Source: Paenibacillus amylolyticus
Lineage (GTDB): Bacteria > Bacillota > Bacilli > Paenibacillales > Paenibacillaceae
Assembly (NCBI RefSeq): GCF_029689945.1
Contig: NZ_CP121451.1
Location: 4,960,001-5,024,000 of the forward strand
Direction: 5' to 3'
DNA: 64,000 nt
Position 1 is the stretch's first letter. Each line of letters begins with the position of its first letter. Under the pieces are notes generated by a model. It did no database searches. It worked only from the letters and a program-made list of their open reading frames with translations, and was not told the origin of the DNA. A program made the position numbers and the translations under genes. Shown piece after piece: positions 20,592-29,898 of the stretch.

Positions 20592-21065
20592 ATGATTGAA
20601 GTGAAACAATCCAAATTGGGCGATGGCGGTGAGTTTAACCGCGGGGTATTTGCTACCGTTGATATTGCCAAAGGAACGCTGATCCATCAAGCACCCGTTG
20701 TGCCTTACCCGAATGAAGATCATGAGCATGTCGAAAAAACGATTTTGGAAGATTACGTGTTCGAATATGGGGCGAATCATACCGCCATTCTGCTCGGCTA
20801 CGGCAGTCTGATTAATCACTCCTATGAACCTAACGCTACCTATGATATCAATTTTGACAACCACACCTTTGACTTCTATGCGTATACAGACATCAAGGCT
20901 GGCGAGGAAATTGTGATCAATTACAACGGTGAGGAAGACAGCATGGACCCGTTATGGTTTCTGGACGATTACGAGGAGCGTATGCTGGAGTTCAATAAGT
21001 CCAATGATGATGAGGGTGAAAAAGAGACCAACCCCCATTCCCAGGATACGGATACGAGTAAATAA
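20592..21065 (+). CDS. SET-domain protein (putative lysine methyltransferase)
   Basis: A compact SET domain fills most of the 157 residues. Motifs in order: RGVFATVDIAKGTLI, GYGSLINHSYEPNA (the NHS knot that binds S-adenosylmethionine) and AGEEIVINYNGEED, in place of the eukaryotic GEELxxDY. There are no pre-SET or post-SET cysteine clusters. The tail is acidic and polar. Bacterial SET proteins are little studied; the target is unknown. ATG 20592 was chosen because AGGTGA lies 5 bp before it; GTG 20583 is the alternative. A small hairpin GCTCTTCTAAGAGC lies just upstream. It is divergent from the ABC-F gene. Confidence 0.83.
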   Translation: MIEVKQSKLGDGGEFNRGVFATVDIAKGTLIHQAPVVPYPNEDHEHVEKTILEDYVFEYGANHTAILLGYGSLINHSYEPNATYDINFDNHTFDFYAYTDIKAGEEIVINYNGEEDSMDPLWFLDDYEERMLEFNKSNDDEGEKETNPHSQDTDTSK

Positions 21066-21183
21066 ACGTTAAACTTAAAAGTTTGCAAGGACCGTCGTTG
21101 TAAATGCAAAAAACTTGCGCACCCGGTACAATTGTAAAATGAGCATCTGGAATACTCTTCAGGATGCAAAGTTTAAACACGAA

Positions 21184-21221
21184 AATAAGCAAGCCCTCCG
21201 TTAACGGAAGACTTGCTTATT
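21184..21221. terminator. bidirectional terminator hairpin
   Basis: AATAAGCAAG...CTCCGTTAACGGA...CTTGCTTATT: a long stem between the convergent SET and DUF1349 genes. T/A tracts are short. Confidence 0.75.
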
Positions 21222-21299
21222 CATGTTGTCTTTCTTTCCAAGCCAGATATACTTGTTCATGTTTCATTGTTTATCTTTTATCGTGCATTTCAAGTTGAA

Positions 21300-21908
21300 T
21301 TAATCTGTAATCGGTGGATCTGTATGCAAGTCAGCATCGGGTGCCGTGGTTCTCCACTTGGTAAAGGCTACTTCAAACCCTGCTCGCTTCGGTGCACACA
21401 GAAATGGCCCTGCATGTTTGTTCGTCGGATGGGCAAACCGTGCAACCCGAATCGTACGCCAGGCATGTTCATCTGTGCGAGCACGAATGATAACTGCCTC
21501 GTTGTCGTAGGAGGCTCTGATCGTTACAATTCGTCCTCCCCACTCTGGCACCGGAGAGAGCGACCAATCCGAATACGTATCCGTCACGACGGCTCCAACA
21601 TGAGCCATACCATCGTTGACCTCAACTCCGGCCTTGATCCATTGGTCTTCTCCGTACCATAACATTAAGCCCGCCTGATCATATAGTTCGGTGAATGAAC
21701 TTAGATCAAACGATACCTCAATTGCTTCCGTTCCGTCCCATGGAGCAAGTATGGCGTGTCCATCCCGATGACAGAACCCATAGAATGTTTTCTCCCAGAA
21801 GTCACTGCCTTCTCGAGCTTCCACAACAAAACGATCCCCGTCCATCCGTGCAGCAACAGGTTCCTTCGTCCACTTGCCCTCAAGAAGTCCTACAAAATCC
21901 GATGACAT
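21300..21908 (-). CDS. DUF1349 domain protein
   Basis: Protein of about 202 residues in the DUF1349 family (concanavalin-like beta-sandwich, related to yeast YOR283-type regulators of unknown role). Recognisable stretches are SDFWEKTFYGFCHRDGHAIL, YDQAGLMLWYGEDQWIKAGVE and SDWSLSPV. No signal peptide, so it is cytoplasmic. Start ATG 21908 has AAGGAAGGATGG upstream; ATG 21920 is possible. It is the last gene of a run (gaps of about 50 bp) with a flavoprotein reductase and an ABC importer, which may only reflect co-transcription. Confidence 0.8.
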   Translation of the reverse strand: MSSDFVGLLEGKWTKEPVAARMDGDRFVVEAREGSDFWEKTFYGFCHRDGHAILAPWDGTEAIEVSFDLSSFTELYDQAGLMLWYGEDQWIKAGVEVNDGMAHVGAVVTDTYSDWSLSPVPEWGGRIVTIRASYDNEAVIIRARTDEHAWRTIRVARFAHPTNKHAGPFLCAPKRAGFEVAFTKWRTTAPDADLHTDPPITD

Positions 21909-21956
21909 CGTTATTTCCATCCTTCCTTCCGTCCCAAGAGGCGTTTATCAGTAATT

Positions 21957-23302
21957 CTAAAATAAAGAACCCAGGTCCGATGCAGCACTAGGATATGCAA
22001 AATTCATGGTGTTTAACTGATCGATGGTCAGATCGAACTGAATCGCCATGGCAAAAAGGTTAATCAGTTCTTCTGTTTTGCTCCCGAGCACATGTGCGCC
22101 CAGAATGTGACCGGTTGACTTGTCGATTACCACTTTGGCCATGGCAAATTTTTCATGAGTTCTCTTGTAAGTATACCATTTCGACATATCATTTACCTGC
22201 ACCTCGTAGCCCTCTTTTTGGCTTGTTCCGTGCTCATCCCTACAGCACCAAGTGCAGGGACAGTAAACACAATGGAGGGCATCACTTTATAATTGGGTTT
22301 GTGGTGATTTCCCTCCAACAAATTGAACGATACTGCCCGGGATTCCTGACCTGCTAGCGGAGTTAAAGGTAAGCCCTTCGTATCGGTCACATCACCAGCA
22401 GCATACACTCTCGGGTTACTTTCACTTTGCAAGTACTCATTCACTTTAATCCCCTTTTTGCTGTAACTAACGTTGGCTTTCTCCAATTCCAGCCCATCCA
22501 CATTGGGAACGCGCCCCGCTCCATGCACGACAAGACCGCATTGCCACTGGTGATCTGCACCATTGCGTGTACCGTGAACAATATAGGTGTTCCCCTCTTG
22601 CCTTATGGACTTCACCTCCGCGTTCAAATGAACATGGATGCCAATCTCTTTCGATTTTTGCAACAAGGCTTCTACCAGCTCCGCATCAAATGAATTCAGC
22701 GGCTGTTCACTCCGATGCAGAATATGGACTTCCGTCCCGGCTCTGGCCGCAATATGTGCAAATTCAAATGCAATATATCCACCGCCTACCAGCACTAAAC
22801 GATCCGGCAGCTGTTCCAGATCCAGAAAGTCATCACTATATATAAGATGCTCTGAGCCCTCGATTTCAAGTGGCACAGCTCTTGCACCGGTTGCAATCAG
22901 GATGTGTTTACCATGGAGAACTTCTTCTCCAACTTGAATATGGTCTTCATCAACAAATGAAGCTTTACCATGGAACGTGTCCATTCCGGCCTGCTTGAAT
23001 TTATCTTCACTTGCTCTGGGTATGCTCTCGGTAAAGGTGCGCTTAAAGGCCATAAGTTCAGACCAGTTGATGGTCGCCTGTCCCTGAATTCCTTTCCCTT
23101 GCATCCGTTCATTCCAGTCGATTAGCTCAGCTGCTCCGGCCAGCACTTTCTTGGGATCACAGCCGCGCAATGCACAGGTTCCTCCGAATTCACGTTCATC
23201 AATCACAGCGATTTTCCAACCAGCTTCAGCGCAACGGGTGATGACAGAACTTGCCGCGCTTCCTGTGCCAATCGCAATCAAATCATAGGTTTCTTGTGTC
23301 AT
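21957..23302 (-). CDS. FAD-dependent disulfide reductase family protein (frameshifted)
   Basis: Class I pyridine nucleotide-disulfide oxidoreductase of the glutathione/mercuric reductase group, 448 residues when read through. FAD motif IGTGSAASSVI, redox pair GGTCALRGCDPKK, NAD(P) motif LVGGGYIAFEFAHIAARAGT, second FAD site VYAAGDVTD. The C-terminal dimer domain starts SIVFTVPALGAVGMSTEQA. The frame fails at the T run 22215-22219; one more A on the coding strand gives AKKEGYEVQVNDMSKWY. The family's usual C-terminal His-x4-Glu is not seen: the end reads MNFAYPSAASDLGSLF, so the proton-donor arrangement differs. It follows an ABC importer by 50 bp. The substrate could be a low-molecular-weight disulfide. 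Confidence 0.82.
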
Positions 23303-23352
23303 TACGTTTCCTCCTCGTCTTCTTAATACATCTGTTGCAGAGACGCCTAAAG

Positions 23353-24862
23353 TTACAGTAATCCAGCTTGTTTAAGGTACTCCGTCGCCACCTGTTCAGG
23401 ATTCGCTCCTTCTACGTTCACGTCGTAGTTCATCTGACGCATCTCGTCATCCGTAATCTTTCCGGCAAGCTGATTCAGTACCTCAACCAGTTGTGGATAT
23501 TGATTTGCCGTTTCTTGACGAAGCATCGGCGCACCTTGATACGGCGGGAACAATTCCTGATCATCCTCCAACACAACCAGTTCATATTGTCTCAGCTCAC
23601 TGTCGGTGGAGTAGGCATCCACGAGATTGATATCCCCGCGTTGAACAGCTCCATAGCGAAGCTTCGGTTCCATGGTTGCAACGTTCGGGAATTCAATCCC
23701 ATACTTCTTCTGAATACCAAGGTAACCGTCTTCCCGATCCGAAAACTCCAGCGTGAATCCTGCCTTCATCTGCTGTTCCACGGGCTTGAGATCCGAAATG
23801 GTCTTGAGATTGTATTGATCTGCGATGCTCTGTGGAACGGCCAATGTATACGTATTGTTATAGTTCATAGGTTTCAGAAGCACCATGTTGAACTGGCTCA
23901 GCATTCCTTCTCTTGCCTGTTCGTACACCTCTGTCCGATCCGTGCTGACCGCTGTTTCCTTCATGAATTCGGATATCGCTGTACCGGTGAATTCTGGATA
24001 GATGTCAATATCACCTGAGTTGAGTGCGTTGAAAAGGAATGGTGTTTTACCTAATCCGGGCTTAAGTTCAACGGTCAGATTCTTTTTCGATCAGCAATTT
24101 ATACATGTTAATCAGAATCTCCGGTTCAGCTCCCAGTTTGCCAGCAATTACGAGATCCTTCTGCCCTCCACGTGCCACGAAGGGAATGGTAATCACAAGT
24201 ATTGCGATTAGAGCCAGCGAACCAAGGGTAACCAGCGTTTTCTTGAAGGATAACCGCTGGAACTGACGCAGTAGTACATCAAACAAAATAGCCAGCAAGG
24301 CGGCGGGAATGGCTCCAAGGATGATCAGTGCGGTATCATTCCGATCAATACCCAGCAAGATTAATGCACCCAAGCCTCCTGCGCCGATCAAGGCAGCAAG
24401 TGTCGCCGTTCCTACAATCAGGACCATAGCCGTCCGAATTCCGGCCATAATGACAGGCATCGCCAGTGGCAGTTCTACTTTGATTAAACGTTGTCGACTA
24501 TTCATACCCATCGCATTCGCCGCTTCGACCATGGAAGGATCGACTTCGGATATGCCTGTGTACGTGTTGCGAAGTACAGGAAGCAGAGCATATACCACCA
24601 GTGCAATGATCGCAGGAAGTGTGCCTATGCCGAACAACGGGATGAGTAACCCGAGAAGCGCCAGGGATGGAATAGTTTGCAACACAGCCGTAACCCCGAT
24701 AATTGGTTCAGCCACTCTTGGTTTGCGTGTAAGGTATATACCAAGCGGAATAGCGATGAGGACGGCACAGAACAATGCGATAAATGATATTTGAATATGT
24801 TCAAGAAGTGCAGACAATAACTGGCCTTTACGCTCGCTGAACACCTCCGTGAATCTACTCAT
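23353..24862 (-). CDS. ABC transporter permease fused to substrate-binding domain (OpuC/EgtU type, frameshifted)
   Basis: N-terminal half: BPD-type permease with about six membrane segments and the EAA-like loop MVEAANAMGMNSRQRLIKVE. C-terminal half: a tethered OpuAC-type substrate-binding domain (ARGGQKDLVIAGKLGAEPEI; further on GDIDIYPEFTG). This permease-binder fusion is known in osmoprotectant importers and in the ergothioneine importer EgtU; Bacillus OpuCB and OpuCC are separate. The frame breaks at the T run 24083-24087 (one extra A on the coding strand); removal gives LLIEKNLTVELKPGLGKTPF and 502 residues. ATG 24862 overlaps the end of the ATPase gene. Confidence 0.87.
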
Positions 24863-25829
24863 GTGCCTCACCTCGTTCCTGTAACTGATCAGACCAGTAT
24901 TTCATCAGATCGGCCCGATCGATCTCGCCAATAATCTGTCGGTTGCGTTCAACCAGCAAATGGTCGTGAGAACTCATAATCTCAACCAACTCGGGTAAGG
25001 TAGTTGATACGGGAACAGCAGTTTTGGCAGATTTGGGCACATGACCAGGTGAGAGTGGTGACATGATGGATTCCAGATCAAATACGAATGATGAACTCAT
25101 GTCTGCTTCAGGACTTCCGACAAACTCACGCACGAAATCATTAGCTGGCTGCTGAATCAATTCTTCCGGAGTACCTACCTGTAATACTTCTCCATCCTTC
25201 ATAATGCAGATCCGATCACCCAGCTTCATTGCTTCCTGAATATCATGGGTGACAAACACAATGGTTTTCTTCATCTGACGCTGGATATCCAGTATATCGT
25301 CCTGCAATTTTTCGCGGCTCATCGGATCGAGTGCACTGAACGGTTCATCCATCAATACAATCTCGGGATCTGCAGCGAGTGCACGCAATACACCAATTCG
25401 CTGCTGCTGTCCACCAGATAATTCGGCAGGCTTGCGCTCGCTGTACGTATCTCCGTGCAATCCAACCATGTCCAGTAGCGTATGTACGCGCTGCTTGATC
25501 TGATCTGACTTCCATTTTCGCAGTTCGGGAACCACCGCAATATTCTCGGCAATGGTCATATGCGGGAATAGTGCAATCTGTTGCAGCACATATCCGATAT
25601 TCCAGCGCAATTCGTGAATGTTGTATTCATCAATTGGGCGTCCATTAATGCGGACTGTTCCATCTGTTCGCTCAATCAGGCGATTGATCATTTTGAGCAT
25701 GGTGGTTTTGCCACATCCACTCGGACCAATCATGACAAATAATTCTCCCTTGTTAATGTTGAGGTTAACCTGACGTAAAGCTGTAGTTCCATCAGGATAT
25801 TGTTTTGATACATTTTCAAACTGAATCAT
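24855..25829 (-). CDS. ABC transporter ATP-binding protein (OpuCA/EgtV type)
   Basis: ATPase of 324 residues for a quaternary-amine or ergothioneine-type importer. Walker A GPSGCGKTT, signature LSGGQQQR, Walker B IVLMDEPFSALDP, H-loop VTHD. After residue 240 comes a short regulatory region with what looks like one CBS-like motif (HDHLLVERNRQIIGEIDR), less than the paired CBS domains of OpuCA. It overlaps the fused permease/binder gene by 8 bp, so the two are translationally coupled. Confidence 0.9.
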   Translation of the reverse strand: MIQFENVSKQYPDGTTALRQVNLNINKGELFVMIGPSGCGKTTMLKMINRLIERTDGTVRINGRPIDEYNIHELRWNIGYVLQQIALFPHMTIAENIAVVPELRKWKSDQIKQRVHTLLDMVGLHGDTYSERKPAELSGGQQQRIGVLRALAADPEIVLMDEPFSALDPMSREKLQDDILDIQRQMKKTIVFVTHDIQEAMKLGDRICIMKDGEVLQVGTPEELIQQPANDFVREFVGSPEADMSSSFVFDLESIMSPLSPGHVPKSAKTAVPVSTTLPELVEIMSSHDHLLVERNRQIIGEIDRADLMKYWSDQLQERGEAHE

Positions 25830-25997
25830 CCGCTCTCTTCGCCCCTTTTTCTAGCGCGTGTCGCAAAACTCGCCCTAACATTCATTCTCATCTATTTCCC
25901 CAAAAGTGTGTTCGTATAATCACTGCTGTCCGTAGTGTCTATATTTAGGCATAGATCCATATTCGAATCAACGATGCCAACATGCTGGCAAACATGC

Positions 25998-26023
25998 AAA
26001 AGACGGGCACAAGGCACCGTCTT
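25998..26023 (-). terminator. intrinsic terminator
   Basis: AAGACGG/CCGTCTT stem followed by TTTT on the minus strand, 28 bp past the NmrA-like gene and upstream of the ABC operon. Confidence 0.65.
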
Positions 26024-26050
26024 CTCATTCAATACATTATGATTCTTCCA

Positions 26051-26911
26051 TCATTTCCATACTGCCCTATGATTTTGAACAAATTGCTCCATTGAAATTG
26101 GGCTATTCCCCGTCACTTTCAACACGGTATTCGTGACTTGATCTTCCCGGCCTTCTTCACGGATGGCGATATCCAATCCCGCCAGAGCTGTTGCATAGTC
26201 TTCTGGCATCCCGGCTTGAATCATGCTACTCTTCAATTCATCGTCGGACAAAGATTCATGCTGGATGGAGCGGTCCAGTAGACGACTCACGATGTTGGCA
26301 ACCTGCCCATAGGACATTGTCTCCGGCCCAGTGATCATATGCTCTGTATTATGTGGAATAACATCTGTCAGAGCTCGGAAGGCAACCGCTGCAATATCAT
26401 CTGCGCTGACAAAACCGATTCTGCCCTTACCCGTTGCACTGTAGATTTTACCGAGTTGCTTCATCGTCTCGCGATGTGGTCCCTCCGTAAAATTCTCCAT
26501 AAAATAAGATGGTTGAAGTACAGCCCACTCAGGTGCATGCGCTTTTAAATACTGATGTACTTCGCCAAATATGGGACCATCTTCATTAACTGAAGCACTG
26601 CCAAGCAACACGAAACGCTTAACGCCGCTCCACAATGCTTCCTTGATGAACGGAACCATGACGTTTTCCGGGTTCATATCCAGTACGGGCACAACAAGGT
26701 ATACGTGATTCACATTTTTCAGCGCCGGAGCATATGTCTCCGAATCATACCAATCAAAATAAACATAGTTGTCACCAGAATCAGAAAGAGAGGGTTTGCT
26801 TCTTCCTGCCAAACGCACCGGATATTGTTGTCCTTGAAGCAGCTCCGCAACACGGCTTCCTGTCTTTCCATTAGCTCCTGTAATCAGTGTCAACGGTTTA
26901 TCATTATTCAT
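26051..26911 (-). CDS. NmrA/NAD(P)-binding SDR-like protein
   Basis: Atypical short-chain dehydrogenase fold of 286 residues. N-terminal dinucleotide motif ITGANGKTGSRVAELL; later FVLLGSASVNEDG and SYFMENF, as in NmrA/YtfG quinone reductase-like proteins. The usual Tyr-x3-Lys is not evident, so it may be a redox sensor rather than an enzyme. Start at ATG 26911 after a G-rich ribosome binding site. Only 2 bp separate it from the upstream SnoaL-like gene; a TetR regulator and a matched operator lie above both. Confidence 0.83.
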   Translation of the reverse strand: MNNDKPLTLITGANGKTGSRVAELLQGQQYPVRLAGRSKPSLSDSGDNYVYFDWYDSETYAPALKNVNHVYLVVPVLDMNPENVMVPFIKEALWSGVKRFVLLGSASVNEDGPIFGEVHQYLKAHAPEWAVLQPSYFMENFTEGPHRETMKQLGKIYSATGKGRIGFVSADDIAAVAFRALTDVIPHNTEHMITGPETMSYGQVANIVSRLLDRSIQHESLSDDELKSSMIQAGMPEDYATALAGLDIAIREEGREDQVTNTVLKVTGNSPISMEQFVQNHRAVWK

Positions 26912-26913
26912 GT

Positions 26914-27348
26914 TTACTTCCCCCCCAAGTCCGATTCCAGTACAATCATCGGATTCCAATAGTCTTTATAATGTGTAATTTTTCCATTCCGGTGGCTCAC
27001 CACAGAGATGTAAGTTTGATTGTATGGCTTGTCTGTCACTAAGGAGCGCCCTTTACAAGTAAATTCAGCCACAAACTGTTGTTTCGTGGAATCGGCCAGG
27101 ATTATCGGTTCAGAGAACTGCTGGATTTCAATCATCCCCAGCAGATTATGAATATGATCCGTGATTTCGACTTTGCCTTCCAGTTTCTGTGGATATCCTG
27201 CTGGTGCATATGGGAATTCGAAGATAGCTTCTGGTGTATATAGCTCCAACCATTCTTCTAGTCTTCCCTCCAGTAGCAATTGAGTAAATCCGTGCATGAT
27301 CTGATGCGGTATACTATTGCCTACTTTCATTTCCTGAGATGGTGTCAT
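26914..27348 (-). CDS. SnoaL-like/NTF2-fold protein
   Basis: Cone-shaped NTF2-like protein of 144 residues: helical start with HGFTQLLLEGRLEEWLELYT, then strands including IFEFPYAPAGYPQKLEG and ISVVSHRNGKITHYKDYWNP. Family members are isomerases, hydrolases or binding proteins; the precise function is open. AAGGAGG precedes the ATG. It is the first gene of a two-gene operon with the NmrA-like protein, with the operator copy at 27376-27395 just upstream. Confidence 0.82.
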   Translation of the reverse strand: MTPSQEMKVGNSIPHQIMHGFTQLLLEGRLEEWLELYTPEAIFEFPYAPAGYPQKLEGKVEITDHIHNLLGMIEIQQFSEPIILADSTKQQFVAEFTCKGRSLVTDKPYNQTYISVVSHRNGKITHYKDYWNPMIVLESDLGGK

Positions 27349-27375
27349 CCATATTTCCTCCTTCAGTTTTTTGAG

Positions 27376-27395
27376 CTTTTCCAGACCGATCAGTC
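27376..27395. promoter_or_regulatory. TetR operator candidate, copy 1
   Basis: CTTTTCCAGACCGATCAGTC, identical over 20 bp to 28101-28120. Its centre AGACCGATCAGTCT is a near-perfect 14-bp dyad. It lies 28 bp before the SnoaL-like start codon, suited to repression. Confidence 0.65.
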
Positions 27396-27476
27396 TATAA
27401 TTATCAAAAAATAAACGCCCTACGCGTTCATTTTCAAAAAAACCATTATGAATTCATGTTCAAATCAGGTGAATCG

Positions 27477-28061
27477 TTAATCCATAGCCTTTAAAGTCAT
27501 CTGTACAAAATCTCGCAGCGCTTCTACACTTGCACCGCTCTTTGCCGTAAAGGTCAATGAGAGTCGGGAATAATTCAGATAACGGGCAAGCCCAGGCAAT
27601 TCTTCCTCTGCGTGCTTCAATTCACCATGCCTCTGGCCTCGTAACAGCGCAGTATGAAAAACATCTTCCATTTGTTGATTAGTAGTTTGAATAAAGGCTG
27701 CGATTTCGTGATTTTGTGGTGCCTGTTCCACCGCACTGTTAATGATGAAACATTCATTACGACGTTCCTCGTCTGTGAGCACGTTAATCACTTCGTCGAA
27801 CAACTGTGTTACGCCTTGCCTCACACTTGTGCATTCGTTTAACAGTCTAATCCCCGCTTCTGTCTTCTGCTGAATATAGAATTTAAGCGCAGAGACAAAT
27901 AAATCATGTTTCGTTCCGTAGGTGTCATACAGACTTTGCCGTGCAATGCCGAGTTCACTCAACAGTACGCTCAAAGATGTACCTTCATAACCGTACGCTC
28001 CAAATACAGATGTTGCTTTTCGTAGAACAGTCTCCGTGTCAAACTCCTTGGCTCTTCCCAA
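27477..28061 (-). CDS. TetR/AcrR-family repressor
   Basis: Protein of 194 residues with an N-terminal helix-turn-helix (TSLSVLLSELGIARQSLYDTYG) typical of TetR, and a C-terminal ligand-binding helical domain with Cys in RRNECFIINSAVEQ. Start is TTG 28061 with GAGGTGAGG upstream. Same-sequence operators lie before this gene and before the SnoaL/NmrA operon, which implies self-regulation and control of that operon. The inducer is unknown. Confidence 0.88.
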   Translation of the reverse strand: MGRAKEFDTETVLRKATSVFGAYGYEGTSLSVLLSELGIARQSLYDTYGTKHDLFVSALKFYIQQKTEAGIRLLNECTSVRQGVTQLFDEVINVLTDEERRNECFIINSAVEQAPQNHEIAAFIQTTNQQMEDVFHTALLRGQRHGELKHAEEELPGLARYLNYSRLSLTFTAKSGASVEALRDFVQMTLKAMD

Positions 28062-28100
28062 TTTCAGACCTCACCTCACTGTTCATTAAATAAAGAATAC

Positions 28101-28120
28101 CTTTTCCAGACCGATCAGTC
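28101..28120. promoter_or_regulatory. TetR operator candidate, copy 2
   Basis: Second exact copy of CTTTTCCAGACCGATCAGTC, 40 bp upstream of the tetR start. The 3' base after the dyad differs (A instead of T). Confidence 0.65.
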
Positions 28121-28228
28121 AAGAAAATAAATGCTTTGATTTTTGACAAAGTGGTATAATGAGATTAGAAGCTGAATGAATTCTTTTGCCTTTTACAACC
28201 ATGACCACATATAAAGGAGTGTACCCAT

Positions 28229-28591
28229 ATGTATATTCAAATTACAGATTTGGCTGCAAAACGCTTAACTGAAAGTCTGAATGACCAACCCGGATATTTC
28301 AAAGTAATCTATGATCTGGAAGGTTGCGGATGTAACGGAGTTATCGCGATCATCATTGTCGATGAACTCGCGGCTCTCGATGCGCAGATTGAAACCAATC
28401 TGGTTCCATTCTATGTTGATCCGAAGCAGCAACTGAACCTCGAACAACATATGAAACTGGATACGGAAGAAAATTATCCTTCTTTCAAATTAAGCAGTGA
28501 CTCCGGAGTACTCAGCGGCAATGTACGCGTGCGTGATACACGAGCTGTGGCTGTCGGAAGCGCCAGTGGATCTGACGCTTGCATGTTGTAA
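28229..28591 (+). CDS. HesB/IscA-like Fe-S cluster biosynthesis family protein (YqkB type)
   Basis: Protein of 120 residues in the iron-sulfur biosynthesis (PF01521) family, similar to Bacillus YqkB. Visible: ITDLAAKRLTESL, then LEGCGCNGVIAI with the first cysteines, and the end GSDACML with a late cysteine. The canonical C-x(n)-CGC arrangement of IscA is therefore altered, so cluster-carrier activity is uncertain. AAAGGAG precedes the ATG. A terminator follows; the gene is monocistronic. Confidence 0.82.
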   Translation: MYIQITDLAAKRLTESLNDQPGYFKVIYDLEGCGCNGVIAIIIVDELAALDAQIETNLVPFYVDPKQQLNLEQHMKLDTEENYPSFKLSSDSGVLSGNVRVRDTRAVAVGSASGSDACML

Positions 28592-28631
28592 CACAGTCTC
28601 TAACACGACTTAACAATAGTCTCTTCACAAC

Positions 28632-28661
28632 AAAAGCCGTTGCATACGCAACGGCTTTTTT
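28632..28661 (+). terminator. intrinsic terminator
   Basis: AAAAGCCGTTGC, loop ATAC, GCAACGGCTTTTTT: perfect stem with T tract. Confidence 0.93.
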
Positions 28662-28730
28662 AACTTTCTTTTCTTTAATGCCTCTATCAGAGTTGCAAAA
28701 AAGACTCTATAAAAGATGGAATAACTAAAC

Positions 28731-28917
28731 ATTTACACGAAATGAAGAGGACAGAAAGAACCTAAAGAAGCGAATCGTTCGCTAAAAGCTTTCTGCAAGA
28801 AAGCTGCATCGGAAGCATACGCTATCACCGGATTTTCCCCTTATAAGGTGAATTCAAAAAATCAGGGGATAACAGCGATCGGAAGGTTGTTCTGTCATCG
28901 GAGTGTCCAGTGTAAAT
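28731..28917. repeat. MITE-like dispersed repeat, copy B (inverted)
   Basis: Reverse-orientation copy of the element at 2704-2853. It starts ATTTACACGAA and ends GTGTAAAT. It is 187 bp because about 37 bp (TAAAAGCTTTCTGCAAGAAA and following) is inserted after GCGAATCGTTCGC. It lies in the spacer between the Fe-S protein and the carboxypeptidase gene; the rest of that 450-bp spacer holds a terminator and the promoter TATAAT at 28983-28988. Confidence 0.78.
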
Positions 28918-29041
28918 ATCTTTAGTTCAACTTGGATAGCAAACTTTGTTTACAACTCGGAAACAATTGGAGAACCTATGGATATAATCCTCTAGTATAC
29001 TCGGTATATAGATTCATATATTCCGAGGAGGAACACACATC

Positions 29042-29815
29042 ATGAAACCATTTACTCGTAAATCCATCATATCAACCATTCTTATAGGTTCTGTTGTAGC
29101 AGGTTCTGCTTTTACTACGCTCCCAATCACTTCTAGCCTGAATCCCGTCGCGTCTGCGGCAAGCTCCAGCTTCACTCAATTTTTGCATGATAATGCACCT
29201 GGTCGTACGATCAAAACGATTAAAAATGTGGCAACCGTGACCAATGTGTCCAGTACCGTTGTACTAGTCAATAAAAAGAGAAATCTGCCTTCGACTTATG
29301 CACCTCAGGATTTGGTTGTCCCTAATATTCCTTTTAGCTTCTCGGGATCCAGTCCGAAGAAACAGATGCGTAAAGTGGCTGCAACCGCTATGGAGAAATT
29401 ATTTGCCGCTGCCAAAAAAGATGGCATAGATATCAAAGCCGTATCTGGCTATCGCTCTTATGCGACTCAGAAATCAATTTTTGATCGCAATGCCAGTATT
29501 AAAGGTGAAGCTGTTGCCAACAAAACAAGTGCTCGCCCAGGACAAAGCGAACATCAAACAGGTCTAGCAATGGATATCTCCAGTGCTTCCGCCGGTTATG
29601 ATCTTCAGCAAAGTTTCGGCAACACCAAAGAAGGCAAATGGCTGAAAGCCAATGCCCACAAATACGGATTCATCATTCGTTATGGCAAAGACCAAGAGAA
29701 ATTGACGGGTTATTCCTATGAGCCTTGGCATGTACGGTATGTTGGTGTATATATTGCTGGTGAAATTACCAATCAAAAACTTACGCTGGAGCAATATTTG
29801 GAACGTGCCAAATAA
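29042..29815 (+). CDS. secreted D-Ala-D-Ala carboxypeptidase (M15B, VanY type)
   Basis: Zinc peptidase of 257 residues that trims the terminal D-alanine from peptidoglycan stem peptides. It has a signal peptide (about 1-40, cleavage after VASA). M15 motifs: VSGYRSYATQ, SEHQTGLAMD (first His and Asp zinc ligands) and EPWHVRYVG (catalytic Glu and last His). GAGGAGG precedes the ATG, and a TATAAT -10 box is at 28983-28988. It is not accompanied by vanH/A/X genes, so it is a wall-maintenance enzyme rather than glycopeptide resistance. Confidence 0.92.
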   Translation: MKPFTRKSIISTILIGSVVAGSAFTTLPITSSLNPVASAASSSFTQFLHDNAPGRTIKTIKNVATVTNVSSTVVLVNKKRNLPSTYAPQDLVVPNIPFSFSGSSPKKQMRKVAATAMEKLFAAAKKDGIDIKAVSGYRSYATQKSIFDRNASIKGEAVANKTSARPGQSEHQTGLAMDISSASAGYDLQQSFGNTKEGKWLKANAHKYGFIIRYGKDQEKLTGYSYEPWHVRYVGVYIAGEITNQKLTLEQYLERAK

Positions 29816-29898
29816 GGTCAGTATGAACACCCATGCTTAGTCCGTTATTGGATCAGATAAAAAAACAATAACTATAGGTAGCATGGCTGGCTGAAGTA

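Noticed and set aside
25919..25945. Possible further end of the MITE-like repeat (CTGTCCGTAGTGTCTATATTTA)
   Set aside because: Only part of the terminal inverted repeat matches, with gaps, and no body follows; it may be chance.
29042..29815. Glycopeptide resistance (vanY) locus
   Set aside because: No vanH/A/X or vanRS genes nearby; the enzyme is a common wall carboxypeptidase in this group.
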